A stretch of DNA of 64,000 nt from Scenedesmus sp. ARA3 (lineage: Eukaryota; Chlorophyta; Chlorophyceae; Sphaeropleales; Scenedesmaceae), in NCBI GenBank assembly GCA_004335835.1, contig RWJK01001599.1, forward strand, positions 1 through 64,000, given 5' to 3'. Each line of letters opens with the position of its first letter. The first letter of the stretch is position 1. The notes under the pieces are model-generated. The model was not told the origin of the DNA. It made no database searches and worked only from the letters and a program-made list of their open reading frames with translations. Shown in pieces: positions 47,601 through 59,162 of the stretch. A program made the translations under genes and the position numbers.

Positions 47601-48619
47601 CAATGTTCTTTGCCAGCTGCCAATGTGCATTGCGTGCCAGTCAAGTTGTGTGCTTGCCATACACTGCAAGCCCTAGCATTGCCCAGGCAGACAAACACAA
47701 GCATAGCACCTGCTGCATGAGCGCTGCTGCTGAGCCTGTGTTCCTGCCGCTGCTGTAACGAAAGCAACAGCCGGAACATAGGGTCAGCAGCAGCACTCTC
47801 CAGCGGCGGCTGCCCTCTTGCTGCTGTTGCTGCTGCTGCTCAAGCACCTGCAGGTGCTACAGATGCTGTAGTGCACCGTGATCCGCGCGAGTGCTGCACC
47901 CAGTGTCATACTGCACTCCTGTCACAGACGTTGCTGCTGCTGGCGCAACTGCTGCGGAGGCTTCTGCTTAGGCTGCTGCTGCTGCCGCTAAGGCTGCTGC
48001 TGCTGCTGCCGCTGAGGCTGCTGCGGCTCCGTAGCTTCTGCTACTGCTGCTCTCACAGCTGCAACACCTGCAAGCTAGGCCTCACCATCTGGCGTGACCC
48101 TTCATCCAGCTGCAGGTAGCATGCACAGATGACCTGCGGCACAACACACACACGCCAGGAGTCAATGCAATGACGATACGTTGCGCTGGGGATGCAGGTG
48201 CTGCAATCTGTCTCATTGCAACCCATCCATGAAAGCCATCTGCTGCCGTATCCTGCTGCTTCCAGTGACTAGTAGCACTGTTTGGCTGCTGCTGCTGCTG
48301 CTGGCAATACCTCATGCAGCGTCTGCAGGCACCAGAACTTGACCTCCGGGTACAGGGTAGCTGGGAAGCGCTCGCAACACAGCTTCCAGCAGTCTGACGA
48401 CTGCTTGATGCTGGCAATGTATGCTGCTGCTTGCTCCTGCAGACAGGCGAGCAGCAGAGAGGGTGAGTGCCTGCCCTGGCAGCATCTGCTGCTGCCGCAC
48501 TGCTGTTGCTGCTCCTGCTGGTGCAGCGGCTCAATTGGATGCACTACCTTGAGCTGAGGGTTGATGTTTCCACCATAGTTGAAGTTGATCAGCACAGCTT
48601 TCTCAAAGTCGTCGCTCAT
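41380..48619 (-). CDS. XPOT: exportin-T (tRNA nuclear export receptor; plant PAUSED)
   Basis: Eleven exons: 48548-48619, 48311-48436, 48086-48133, 46871-47118, 46485-46679, 45734-46125, 44970-45217, 43431-44583, 42800-43102, 42047-42345, 41380-41802; 3507 bp, 1168 residues. Exportin-T is a karyopherin-beta HEAT-repeat protein that carries mature tRNA out of the nucleus with Ran-GTP. Family landmarks: PEVKFWCLQTLHEV, ALLTWLQRD with FLRNKLAQAIVAVVKREYP, KDSMREQCIAEVAAAW, YVHWMDIGLVANDRFIPLLG, DVATRACYLLSRLVKTL, QLRARFIAFLHRMVESL, LITRFKEALGKLV and TDPAVRRVCVQVF. The length beyond the roughly 960-990 of animal and plant members comes from Ala/Gln/Gly inserts in exons 6, 8 and 11. Exon 8 starts directly after a (CTG)n tract. 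Introns 3, 5 and 6 carry partial exon copies. Confidence 0.96.
44587..44637. repeat. (CAG)17 abutting an XPOT splice acceptor
   Basis: Seventeen perfect CAG units on the plus strand, i.e. (CTG)17 in the transcript, ending at the acceptor of exon 8 (first base 44583). It occupies the position of the polypyrimidine tract. Confidence 0.93.
45270..45462 (-). repeat. copies of XPOT exon 7 acceptor and 5' end (2 copies)
   Basis: The exon start (VISFNVTGLGVDDDAARDAT) at about 45160-45225 recurs at about 45278-45345 and 45400-45466, spaced about 121 bp and nearly identical, each with a gcag acceptor region. Confidence 0.93.
46252..46412 (-). repeat. copies of XPOT exon 5 3' end and donor (2 copies)
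   Basis: The exon end WMDIGLVANDR at about 46478-46525 recurs at about 46367-46412 (identical peptide) and 46252-46296 (WMDSGLVAKND), spaced about 113 bp, in the following intron. Confidence 0.92.
47206..47325 (-). repeat. copies of XPOT exon 4 acceptor and 5' end (2 copies)
   Basis: The exon start IKGALLTWL with its acceptor (47098-47125) recurs at about 47206-47240 and more worn at about 47297-47325, in the upstream intron. Confidence 0.85.
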
Positions 48620-49702
48620 TGCGCTGCTGCTGCTGCTTGTTCAGACTGTTCACACCCGGAACGGTACATGCTGGCTGCAGGTTAGGTGGCTTGCTGGTCA
48701 CAGCATCTGTGTCACAGTTGTTCGTAGACTATTAATCAGTTCACGGACAGCGACGGCAGATCACTTAGCATACGCAGTTGAGGGACCTGTTGTGGCGACG
48801 AGTGACGTCGAGCGTGACTGCTGCAAGCGTCAGTCGTGAACTTTGAATGGTTTGAGTACGTTCGAATTGGCGGATCTGCCGCCCGGCTCTGCCGCAGGCA
48901 TGTTATGGTGACCTGGAGTGACTGACACTGCTGTAACAGCAGCTCTCAGTGCCTTCCTTGAAACCTCAAGACACCAGCTTGACCCTTGCAATTCAGAGAC
49001 GGTGAAGCAAGTGTTTAATTGCTCCCTTTAAGGCTGCTTGCTGGCATGCCATGCAGTGCAACCGTGTGGATGTGTCTTGAGTGAGGCCACTCTGGGGGCA
49101 CGCTGGGGGACGTGTGATGAGGTGTGTGTTGCCATGAGTTTGTTCTCGTGACTGGCAGTTGCATGATTGCTGCCATGCTGGTTGAAAGGCAGCAGCTACA
49201 GGAGAAGCGCCTCTCCACAATCCCAGCACATGCATGATGTGCTGCATGAGCGATCATCTGCGGCGCAGAACGGCGCACACGTGAACCCTGCAGGTGGCAT
49301 CTGCAAGGCTGCCAGGGCAGTGGCAACATTCGGGTGGGAAAGCACGACTGTATTTGCTTCAAAGTGACAATCTACCTGCTTTTGAAGCTACACGCTCACA
49401 CGTGGTCATATGTGCCATGTGCATGCCATGTCATTTTCTGGTGTGAAAGGGATCAGTGTTCTCGGCCAAGCTCAGCTCAGCTGAGCGACGGATAGCAAAG
49501 GCGGAGCGGCAACTTTGAGAACCAATGTACACCATGCACCTGAAATAAAGTTGACGCGACGTTAAGCAGTACACAGTCGTGTACTGCTGGTCGCAAAGGT
49601 GCCAAACGCCTTGCTCCGTGAGCTGCCACGCACAAGATACATGCTCTCTTGGTTTACTTTCAAGGCACATACTTAGCATCAAGAACTTGAACGGGGGAGA
49701 AA
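48620..49702. other. intergenic: XPOT / coiled-coil gene divergent upstream region
   Basis: About 1.1 kb between divergent starts with no supported gene. Both promoters should be here; no core element was recognised. Confidence 0.5.
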
Positions 49703-52255
49703 ATGAGCCTCGACGGCCTACTTCGTGCCAGCCTGAGCCGCTCTCTGCAGCAGAACAGGATACCCTCGTCAATGGGACCGCCAGCAGAGATATACGAACT
49801 TGAAAGACACAGAGACCATTGCAGGCACGCCAAAGATTATAGGGGAGCACAGCAGTTGGAGGACAGGCTGACAGCCCTGAAAGACTGGTATGAGAAGAAT
49901 GGGCTCAAGGTGTGCAACGCCTTGCAGCAGTGGTACGAGGCAGAATGTCTGCCGCTGACAGTCACTTATCGGTCTGTACTGCATTAGTACTTGAGCAACA
50001 CCTGCTGAGGCTACAGTTTCGTACTCAGTTGAAGGCCTGTTGCTCAGGCTACAGTTCCGCTAACGTTCAACTGAGTTGTAACTGCCCTTGCTGCTGCAAT
50101 TGCTCATTTGGCCATCCAAGCTGATGTGCAAGCATGTACAGCTAAACTTTCTGGACTCTCCTCCACTGTAACTGATGTTCTCTCCACAAAAAACTGTCGC
50201 AGGAACTGGAAGCTCAGCAGACAGATGAGGTAGCAAGCAGTGATGCCTCCTTTCAGCAGGCACTGCAGCAGCTGCTGCAGGAATGGGACAGCCGCATCAG
50301 CGAGCTGCAGGAGCGCCTGCAGGAGGCAGAGCAGCAGCTGGTTGCCAAGCAAATTGAGGAGGCAACTGCACTGCTGGTGAGTTGCCCGCACACAGCTAGC
50401 TGCAGTGTCTCAACTGCCAGGCCTCGCGTCAATCTGTACTGCAGACCAAATCACAGCTGCACAGTCAAACACGCTGGCATCAGCTGTACTGCACACAAGA
50501 AGATAGTGCAGGGCCAGCCCATGGTGATATAATGTATCCCTGTTGTGGTCTTATCATGCCTGTATGCCACTGCCCCGTTATCCCATGTTCCTGCAGGCTG
50601 CGCAAGCCGCTGTCCAGCCCCGGCACAAGCTCTCCCCTGCGCTGCTCAACATGCGCCACATCGAGCGCACGCTGGCATTCCAAAAGGAGTTTGCAAAGGC
50701 AGACAAGGTGTGCGCCATCAGCTGCAGTAGGTGCAGTTTGACCCTCAGTGATTCTCCTGCTGGCTCTTCTGCAGGCACCAAACTAGGCTTGTTAAGAGCG
50801 GTGGCAACGCTAGCATCATGCTGCCTGATCTCTGCTCCACTTGCTGACAATGTTGCACCTTCTCATGCACTGCCACATGCGTTGCTGCATGCCTCTCCCC
50901 CTGGCAGGTGAAGCAGCAGGCAGACCAGCTGGAGCTGCTGGAGCTGAGTCAGCTGGGTGCTGACATCGCTGGCAAGCAAGAAGCAGAGCGGGCACACCTG
51001 GCAGCAAAACACAGCAAGGAGCGGGAGGCAGCCAGCAAGAAGGCATCTTCTGCTGTGCTGGCTGCACAGCAGCGGCGTGATTACGAAGTGGAGCAGCTGA
51101 CACGGCGGCACCAGGCGAGCAGCAGGCCTTGCAGGACTGGGAGTCCCAAGACAGCTGGAGGTGTAGACCTAGAGCTCTGCAAGGGGCTGCTGTGTCGCCA
51201 AGAGGGCCGCCTGCAGCATGCAGCGTGCTTCAGCTGTGCTTGTTGCTACAACGTTGCAGCAGGTACCTAGCTCAGTATGTACAGAGCCGCGTGTGCATGG
51301 ACGCCAGTGGATGTGGTTATGATCACAACGTTGAAACAGAAACAGCAACATGGTGCCAATGGCTCACCACACACAGGTAGCATGATGCAGCCTGACAACA
51401 TTGCCTTGCCCCTGTCATTTCAAACGCAGGCTGCCAAGCTGTCGCTGTCCCGCGGCCATGCGGCACAGCGGCTCAGCCTGCAGCAGGGCCTGCGCGGCTC
51501 GCTGGGCCTGGCACGCCCCACCAAGCTGCTGGGCCTACCTAGCTTCAACAGCTCCCTCACAGAGACATGCGGCCTGGTGCCTGACCCTGCTCCTGCAAGG
51601 GGGTTTGAGGCGCAGCTGCCACCCCCACCCCGCTCAGCTGAGCGCTGCAGGAGTCCTCTTGGTGCTTCTGGGCTGTATGGGGCGCGTGCAGCAGGGTCGC
51701 CACCAGCCTCGCCTCCTGCAGGAGTGCTGCGAGCTAGCCTGGGAGTTCCTGCAAGCGGCTGTAGCTGTGCAGGCAGGCTGGGCTCGCCAGGCGGGCGCCA
51801 GCAGCATTCAGCGATGTGCCGTTGCGGTGCAGTGGCAGATGCGGCAGCGGCAGCGGCAGGCTATGGCTTGGCCATGCCGCCACTAGCTGCAGCTGCTGGC
51901 AAGAAAGGAGGCAACAGCAGCGGCAGCAGCAGAGGTGCAAGGCCTTGCACAAGGGCTGGCACCAGGGTCACGCAGTCAGGCAGCTTTGTTGCATCTAGTG
52001 GAGGACTGCTGAGAAGGAGCAGCAGCGGAAATGGCAGCTTGCCTTCAGCAGCACGAGCTGCACCTGCTCCGAGGAGTCCTGGCAGTACAGCAAGCAACAA
52101 GGCAGGCAGCTTGCGGGGAGGGGGTCGAGTATCGGTGCCTAAGGCAGCAACCGTAGTGCTGGCGGCACCACTGGCAGCAGCAAGCCCGGGACAGCCAGCA
52201 GCAGCAGGGGTGGCGCAGGTGCACCACTACGTGCTACGACCAGCCACAGCGATGC

Positions 52256-52312
<57 letters not shown>

Positions 52313-53150
52313 CGGCCCTTGGCAGGCCTCCAATCCCGCGCCGCGGAGCCGGCTGCAAAGCCTGCAAGGGGCAGCTGCACAGCCGGCAGCAGTGAATGTC
52401 TGGGGGCAGGACGTGCCAGGGCAGCACACCTCAGTGCCTGCTGTTGTCTCTGATTCATGTGCTACTTGCATGGCTGATGAGGGTCAGTCACGGCAGCATC
52501 TGCCCCAGCAGTCAAGCAATGGCATGGCACCCGAACCTTCAAGTGCAGCAGACACAGCAGCGCTTTTAGCAAAAGGACTAGCGCATCCGGCGCCAGCCGT
52601 AAGTGGCGATATTGGTGTGTCATGCCAGGGCGGTGAAAGCAGCAGCCAGGCAACAGAGGCAGGAGCAGCAGCGGCACACGCCGCTGAGGCAGCAATAGAT
52701 ACAGCACAGACAGCAGGGAGTGCAGCATTAGCAGAGGCTGTAGCAGCACGGGCAGTGGGATGTGCAGCAGAGTTGAAGGCTGAATCTGGAAGTAATGGTG
52801 ATGTAGAGGGAGAACACAGCAACGCCAGCTATTGCTCAGACTTTGAGGAAGGTGCAGCTGAATTTCAGCCAGACGCAGCAGGTGCAGGAGATTTGACTGC
52901 AGGAGCAGCAACAGAACCAGAGCCTGCATCAGAACCAGGAGGAGCACTGCAGGAACCAGCAGAAACCTTGGACCCTCCAGCATCCAATGACCCGCAGAAA
53001 GCTGCTGCATGCACAGGTTCAGCAGAGCAGCAGAGCAGCAGCTTCCATTCAGATGCAACAATCGCTGTGCTCGCTGCAGCAGCTGGTGCAGTTGGCTTGG
53101 CTGGTGTTGCTGCGTTGGAGGGGTGCGTAGCATCCAACGTTGGCCCTTGA
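49703..53150 (+). CDS. coiled-coil protein of unknown function
   Basis: Exons 49703-49909, 50203-50376, 50597-50707, 50908-51114, 51430-52218 and, tentatively, 52383-53150; 2256 bp, 751 residues if all are right. I do not recognise it. The first 250 residues are charged coiled coil: RHRDHCRHAKDYRGAQQL, SRISELQERLQEAEQQL, then LLNMRHIERTLAFQKEF and KQQADQLELLELSQL. The rest is low-complexity Ala/Ser/Gly with a short acidic motif (SYCSDFEEG). The layout recalls ciliary or centrosomal coiled-coil proteins, only as an impression. The fourth intron needs a GC donor (CAG|GCGAGC) to enter the AAKLSLSRGHAAQ frame. Without the proposed last splice (which removes a long poly-Ala tract) the frame stops at 52395; the 52392-53150 frame has no ATG start, arguing that it belongs to this gene. 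Confidence 0.6.
52256..52310. repeat. GCA/CAG run
   Basis: About 18 triplets. Read through, they give poly-Ala in the coiled-coil gene; under the alternative model they lie in its last intron. Confidence 0.9.
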
Positions 53151-53854
53151 ACAGTCAGTGCTGGCACATGGACATGCACCTGCAACAGCAGATGCTGCTG
53201 GCAACATCAGCTCTCTGCTGTGTGAAGCAGTGGATGATGTGTCTGCCAGTGAAGAGGCAGCAAACACTTAGGCAGTAGCAGCCTAAACACTACATGTTGT
53301 GCAGAGAGGCACTTGGGATCTCATTTATCTGGGTATGGCAGCTGGCCTGAGGGCACTCAGTTGACCTTTGAGAAGCGATGCAATCTGGCCACACCTGCTT
53401 GTCTTGCAACATCACAAGTTAGGATTTGTATGCATCGCTTCTGGCATGACTCACCAGCAATTGCTGGTGAGTCATTGCAATGACTCAGCACGTCACACAC
53501 ACGCATGGTGCGGCGCTGCTGCACTGGATCTTGAATGCAGAAGGCATGTTCCTGTGCAGAAGCTTTGAATCTCAGCTCAAGTCATCGTTGACTGTGATCA
53601 GTCAGGTTCGAGGCAGGCAATAGGCCAGGACTCGGTGCAGGATCTGCCTTACCACAATGTCATAAAACGTTACGTTTCGAATGAATCACGGGGCTTGGCC
53701 TATTTAACAGCGCCAATTTCGCTGATCAAGCAACAGTAAGTGAGTGAGATCACAGCGGTGGTTGCTAGCTAGTTCTAGTCAGGTGTAAGTAGGCTCTACA
53801 GTGTCCAAGGACAAGCGTGCGGCGACAGCTGTACCGATCACGTAGCTTAACATC
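53151..53854. other. intergenic: coiled-coil 3' flank / transporter promoter
   Basis: No gene seen. It contains overlapping palindromes at 53447-53487. The promoter of the first MFS transporter should be at the right. Confidence 0.5.
53447..53487. repeat. two overlapping perfect palindromes with three TGAC/GTCA boxes
   Basis: tgactcaccagcaa/ttgctggtgagtca (53447-53474) is a perfect 28-bp palindrome. Its right end begins a second perfect 20-bp palindrome (tgagtcattg/caatgactca, 53468-53487). The result is TGACTCA, TGAGTCA, TGACTCA in 41 bp. TGA(C/G)TCA is the AP-1/GCN4-type bZIP core; it could equally be a hairpin in the 3' flank. Confidence 0.85.
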
Positions 53855-56800
53855 ATGATGAACACTTGTGATTGTGAAACGGATACTATCACCTTTGACG
53901 AGGCCCTTGTCAAGCATGTGGGCCAGTTTGGCCGGGGCCAGCTTCGTGTCCTGCTAGTGACGTCTCTGTACCAGGTCACGGCCGCCCTCGCTTTCATGAT
54001 CCCAGTCTTCCTCTTCAAAGACCCCTTGGCGACAAGGTCCTGGGAGTGTGATGGCGCGGCGGGAGCAGCCCAGCAGGCTGCATGCAGCAGTGCATGGGAG
54101 TCTGGCGACAGTGCTGCCTTCTGTGCCTTGGAACCTACTGCATGGCGCTGGATCAGCCACGGCAAGCATTTGCCTGCATGATAAGTGTTTAGCAGCTAAG
54201 TACATGTTATAGGCAGGTTTTCAAGGATGACTCACCAAGCATGCATCAGGAACGCTTTTCCCGCCATTAGATTCTACATGCCAGACCTCACCTGCTGCTG
54301 CTGCTGCTGCTGCTGCCTACAAGCCTGTTGCAGCATCACTGAGGCAGCTATTGGAGCTTTGACTAACAAGGTATGATTTTTAATTGTCTTTTGCTTTTTT
54401 TGCAGACAGCCTGGTGGCGCGCTTCAACCTGGTGTGTGGGCAGGCCTGGAAGGTGCAGCTCACCAACAGCCTCTTCTTCGTAGGGGCCTTTGCAGGAAGT
54501 GGCATCTTTGGCCTGCTGTGTGACCGCTGGGGCAGGAAGCTTCCACTGTTCCTGGCTACTGTCATCATCACTGCCAGTATGTTTGGTCTGCTGGGTGCCA
54601 CGTCATACTGGGCAGTTGCAGGCCTTCGTGTGCTGTGCGGCGTTGGTGCTGCTGGCCAGATCCACTGCAACTTCCTGCTGGTCACCGAGTGTGTGGGGCC
54701 AAATGCCAGGTGAGTACAATCAGCAAGCAGCGGATGCTTACTCACGCTTTGCATGACCTTGTGGCAGTAAACAGTAGGCAGGCTTGCAGGAAAGTTGCCT
54801 TCGACTGCTTGCAGGATGCAGGTTACAACGTTGGTTCACCTTGTTCGACTTGCAAGTTGCACAGCTTGCAGGAACAGCAGAAGTTGCTTTTAACACCCGC
54901 AGAAGGTCAGGTATAGCAACGCAGTGGTTGTCACTGTTGCCTAGTCAGTGTCGGCTAAATAAACAACCACCTGTTGTTTTGGCGCACTGCAGGGGCCGTG
55001 CTGGTGTGGGCGCTCTTCTGCCATTCACCATTGGCGAGTTCCTGCTCGTCGCCCTGGCTGTGGCCCTGCCTGCATGGAACCACCTGGCCATTGCTGCTGG
55101 CGCCATCAACACAGCGGGGCTCTTCCTGTTCCCCTTCATCCCTGAGAGTGCTCGCTGGCTGCTGAGCCAGGGCAAGCAGCAGCAGGCCACAGAGCTCCTG
55201 CAAGCCATTGCAGCAGCCAACGGCAGCCACATGCCCCAGCAGCCGCTGGTGTGCAGCAAGGAGACGACCGGCCCATCTGATACAGCAAGCCACTGCAGCT
55301 ACAGTGATAGCGACAGTGACACAAACAGCAGCAGGAACATTGCTGGCAACAGCAGCAGCACCGCTGCTGGTCAGCAGCTGGGGCTCATGGCGCTGCTGCG
55401 CAACCGCTCGCTGCTGATGAGGGGTGTGGCGCTGCTGATCACGTGGTATGCGCTCATGCAGGTGCGCTGCATTATATGGCTGCCAGCTGTGCCTCACGAT
55501 TGCTGCTGGCACAGCTGTTGATTGTTGAGATATGGGTTTCCTGATGATGTACCTCTTCCACACATGCTGAACAGGTATTCTTGCAAGGCTGATGCAAATG
55601 GATGCAAATGCTGTTAGCTCTTGACGTTCCTTGACAGGTGCAGCTATCTACTTTGACTACCTTGCTACGTATGCTCAACTCCCTTTCAAATCCTTTCCCG
55701 CCTTCCAACCGCACCTTGCAGGTGTATGCAGGCATCAGTCTGGGGGCTGGAGGGTTGCCAGGATCAGTGTGAGTTGCGCAATTGAGCATTGCTGGCAGCT
55801 TGCAGCCTTCCAGTGCTGTACTCGTTCTTTGAGGTCATGCAAACGCAGTGTCTGTTGCTCAGCTACAGTGGTACAAATGAAGCGTGCTGAGCTGCAACAT
55901 GTACAGCAACCACATGACGTTGCCAAAGCTGCAGTGCCACATGCTGTACTTGAGCTTCAGCTGCTGCCTGCCTGCTACACATCAACCAGCTGCATGGACT
56001 CAGGCTGTCCTGCTTTGCATCCTTTGGGTGTTGTGCAGGTATGCCACATTTGCCATGGGTACTGCGGCAGAGGTGGCAGCAGTGCTGGTTGCGCTGCTGC
56101 TTGTTGACAGAGTCGGGCGCCACAACGTTGTCAGCATAGGCTTGCTGCTGGGCGGTGGTGCCTGCCTGGCCTGCGCGGTTGTGCCTGGGACGACAGTAGT
56201 AGCAGCGCTGGCCGCCATTGGCAAGTTTGGATGCAGTGGTGAGCTAAAACCCTGATTTAGCCCAGAAGAAGCACCAAGGCAGCAGGTGTCCAAGCGCAGG
56301 CAGCTGCTGCATATCTTCAGCCTATGGTGCTCTGCGTGGCTTGGTAGTTGCACATGTGCAGCATTTCTGCCATGCAGGGTGGCAGGAGCTGTTTTACACT
56401 ACAGCTGCTAGAGGCACGTTCATTTGTTGCACCAGCAGGCAGGATGCTGAAACCCTAGCTGCTGAGAATGCGTGTGCTGCCGCTGGTTGAATTGCTGCCG
56501 TGCAGCATCCCAGTCTGTCATTCCCATCTACACTGCTGAGCTGTTCCCTACATCTGTGCGCTCAACAGCCGTGGGCATCTGCAGCCAGGTGAGCTAAGAG
56601 ACAAGCGCAGCACATTATGATATTAATACAGTTGGCTTGCTTGCACGTGGCTGGCACACAATACAAACAGCTGTCTGACCAGCAGATGTTGCAAAGCATC
56701 TGTAGCATGTCTGGGGTGCTCATCTGCTTTCAAGCAAGCATCCCAGTCTTCCACAAGCAGTTGTTGTTCATGTCCTATTTCACCTTGCATTGTGCAGGCT

Positions 56801-57317
56801 TGCCGGCTGGGCGCCATCGCTGCGCCCTTCATGCTGATGCTGGGCAGCAGCCTGCGGCTGGTGTCCCCGGTGTTCCTGCCCTACCTGGTCTTCGGCGCCA
56901 TCTCCTGCCTGGCCGGGCTCCTGGTGCTGCTGCTGCCGGTGAGCTGAAACGCGGTGTTCCCAGCTGCACTGCGCAGCGCAGACTGGACTCGCCTGTGCAT
57001 GCAGCCATGTGCGGTGTTGCATGTGTGCAGCCTTCTCCTGCTGGTGAAACTTGGTTCACTATGCCGCTGCTGTGGATGCTCTCACCAGGTTTGCTGTTTG
57101 TGCATGCGCTTACGTTCGCTGCTTGCAGGAGACGCTTGGCGCTGCTATGCCAGAGACCATGGCGGACCTGGAGCAGCTGCAGTCATTCTTCTCAGCACAG
57201 CCCTGGCGCCACGGCTGCACGGGCATCCTCGCATTCATGTTCAGGACCAGAGCTGCAACAGCCACTGTAGTCACAGCTGCCTCAGGTCGTTTTGTTGTCG
57301 TTATGCACTTCCTGTGA
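53855..57317 (+). CDS. OCT/SV2-like MFS transporter, copy 1
   Basis: Eight exons: 53855-54161, 54406-54709, 54993-55461, 55722-55768, 56039-56238, 56506-56588, 56798-56938, 57129-57317; 1740 bp, 579 residues, about 12 TMs. It belongs to the organic-cation-transporter-like branch of the major facilitator superfamily: a long Cys-containing loop after TM1 (WECDGAAGAAQQAACSSAW), LVARFNLVCGQAWKVQL, motif A GLLCDRWGRKLPLF, and PESARWLLSQGKQQQATELL after TM6. Later come GTAAEVAAVLVALLLVDRVGRH and YTAELFPTSVRSTAVGICSQ. Substrate cannot be inferred. Intron 1 uses a GC donor (G|GCAAGC) to join DSLVARFN. The C-terminal tail is shorter than in copy 2 and differs after FRTRAATAT. A second ATG follows immediately (53858). 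Confidence 0.93.
55126..55247 (+). repeat. 122-bp tract identical to 60446-60567
   Basis: Within exon 3 of both MFS paralogs, 122 bases covering FPFIPESARWLL to HMPQQP match without a mismatch, third positions included, while flanking sequence differs. This suggests recent gene conversion. Confidence 0.93.
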
Positions 57318-59162
57318 TGCTGCATGCTACTGATTTAGCTGCTTTGGTTTTACAGATAACATGGCGATCATTAGCTGCTGACTGGTTTCGGGCACGTATG
57401 CACACTTGACGCAGTGGTGACAGTACGCCCTGCTGTCATGCACACCTATCAGGTGCTGTGCTGTGCAACATTGACAGTAGCTGGGCCGTATGCATCTTGT
57501 CACATCACACGATACTGTACATACCAGCGCATTTCAAGGCTACATCACATTTGTTGCATCTGATCACTTGGTCTGCTGTTCTACTAAAAACTTGCTGTGC
57601 CAGCATATCTGGCCCCCTCAAAATGGTGGCTTGTGTGCATGCCGCTGTTTGAGTGTCATTCCAGCTGCTGCTGATCAGTGACCGGCTTGTTTAGATGGAG
57701 TAGAGTCTAGCGATGCACTGAGACCATGTGCATCCTTTACTGAGTGACATCAGTCTGTCTGCTGGGGCACTCTTTTCAAAAATTTGTGTATCCATCAATG
57801 CTGGTGACTTCAGGTTTGCCTTGTGCAGCTGAATGGTTCTTCAAGCCATGTGATTGCACAGTCACTTTGTGCACATCTTGCTGGTGCTGCACCGTATGCC
57901 TGGTCACAAAAAGGTTGTGGCAAAACCTCATTCACAGGGTTTCAACATGTGGTGCCGTTGACCAAATTAGTTCACTCTGTGAGCTGCACTGGATGCAGCA
58001 GCTGTTGAATGTGAGATGCGAGCTTTGGCAAGGAAGTTGCTCTGTATGCTCTGCCAGGGAGACTCTGGGATTGGCATGCGGAGCTGCACGCTCAACGCTG
58101 AGCTGCATGCACTGGCTCGATGCAAGGAATGAGCCTGGATTGCTCTTGTTCCCCTGATCTTTTTCATGTTCTGCTGGCAGGGTTGCAGGTAGTGGGTGGC
58201 ATGCAACTACGCAGTGTAGCAGTCGCGCACCACGTACATTTCAGACATGTGCCATGTGGTGTTGTTCTTGTCGTCTTCATCCACGTCCACTAGGGACGCC
58301 TTTTTAACTGTTGCTTGTGTTGGTCCGCATGGCGTCCAACATTCATTAGAGGTCGTTAATGTCATTGTGAACACTGTGTCATCTGACTGTGCTTGGAATA
58401 GTGTTACAACAGTTGATCTAGCTGGTGCTTCATGCAGCCGTGCGGCGGCAGTGGCAGCTGCATGTGCGATTTCCATGTTTTACATTAAAGTTTGTGTACG
58501 GCACACACGCGCATCTTCGTTGAAGGCGGTGATGAGTTGCAAATGCAGAACAGCAAGCTGCAGGTGCTGAATCACTGCAGCTGCATGCAGCTTCGGCGCA
58601 GTGTCCCACTGCACAGCTGGTGAGGAAGATTGGCCCCTGCAGCCGAATTCATAATGTCAAGCCCAATGGTGCCCTGCTATCATAAAGGAGTGAAACTCTG
58701 TTCTACATTCTCGAGTAAAGGCACCGCATCTGTTCGACGTTTTCGAGTAAAGGCACCGCAGCTGCTGAATTGTGGCAGCAGGTGGGAGAGGTTGACCCTG
58801 CCAGTGTGGCCTCCAGTTGCTGCTCTTGCGAAATATTCAGCACCTGCCAGGCTGGTACTTGAGCCCTGAGAGGACGAGGTGACCTGTTAAAGTATCAACC
58901 AAGGCAAGAAGCGTCGCATATGATACCAAGATACCAAAGATCCCGCTTTAATTTACAGCGACACGTCGACACGTCACCCTGTCATAACAGGGCAAGTCTG
59001 AACTGGTGTGACTCACGCCGTGTGCCCCTCTCCTCAGATTTCCTGTCTCACCTCACTACATCACAAACTAAGAAACATCCGCGCCCTCTGCGCGGACCAT
59101 AATAGCAGAACACTGCACATCTTTACTTGATACGGTTCCGGCGCCAAATAACGCAGGTCATC
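57318..59162. other. intergenic spacer between tandem MFS genes
   Basis: About 1.8 kb. It should contain the 3' UTR of copy 1 and the promoter of copy 2. A doubled short motif (cgagtaaaggcaccgca) lies at about 58712-58759. One minus-strand open frame at 58207-58476 is listed separately. Otherwise I saw nothing. Confidence 0.5.
58207..58476 (-). CDS. possible small ORF or terminal exon, unknown
   Basis: An 89-codon minus-strand frame with an ATG. Its second half (VFTMTLTTSNECW, then acidic VDVDEDDKNN and MYVVRDCYTA-stop) reads more like protein than the repeat-driven shadow frames around it. No family was recognised and no partner exons were found, so it may be chance or the last exon of an unseen gene. 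Confidence 0.2.
   Translation of the reverse strand: MEIAHAAATAAARLHEAPARSTVVTLFQAQSDDTVFTMTLTTSNECWTPCGPTQATVKKASLVDVDEDDKNNTTWHMSEMYVVRDCYTA

Noticed and set aside
52392..53150. Separate gene starting at 52392
   Set aside because: The frame begins at GTG, has no ATG or promoter space, and joins the upstream gene in phase with a GT-AG splice.
55622..55710. An extra MFS copy 1 exon beginning at about 55639
   Set aside because: It has an AG and an open frame, but copy 2 lacks it and the exon at 55722 matches copy 2 exactly in length and phase.
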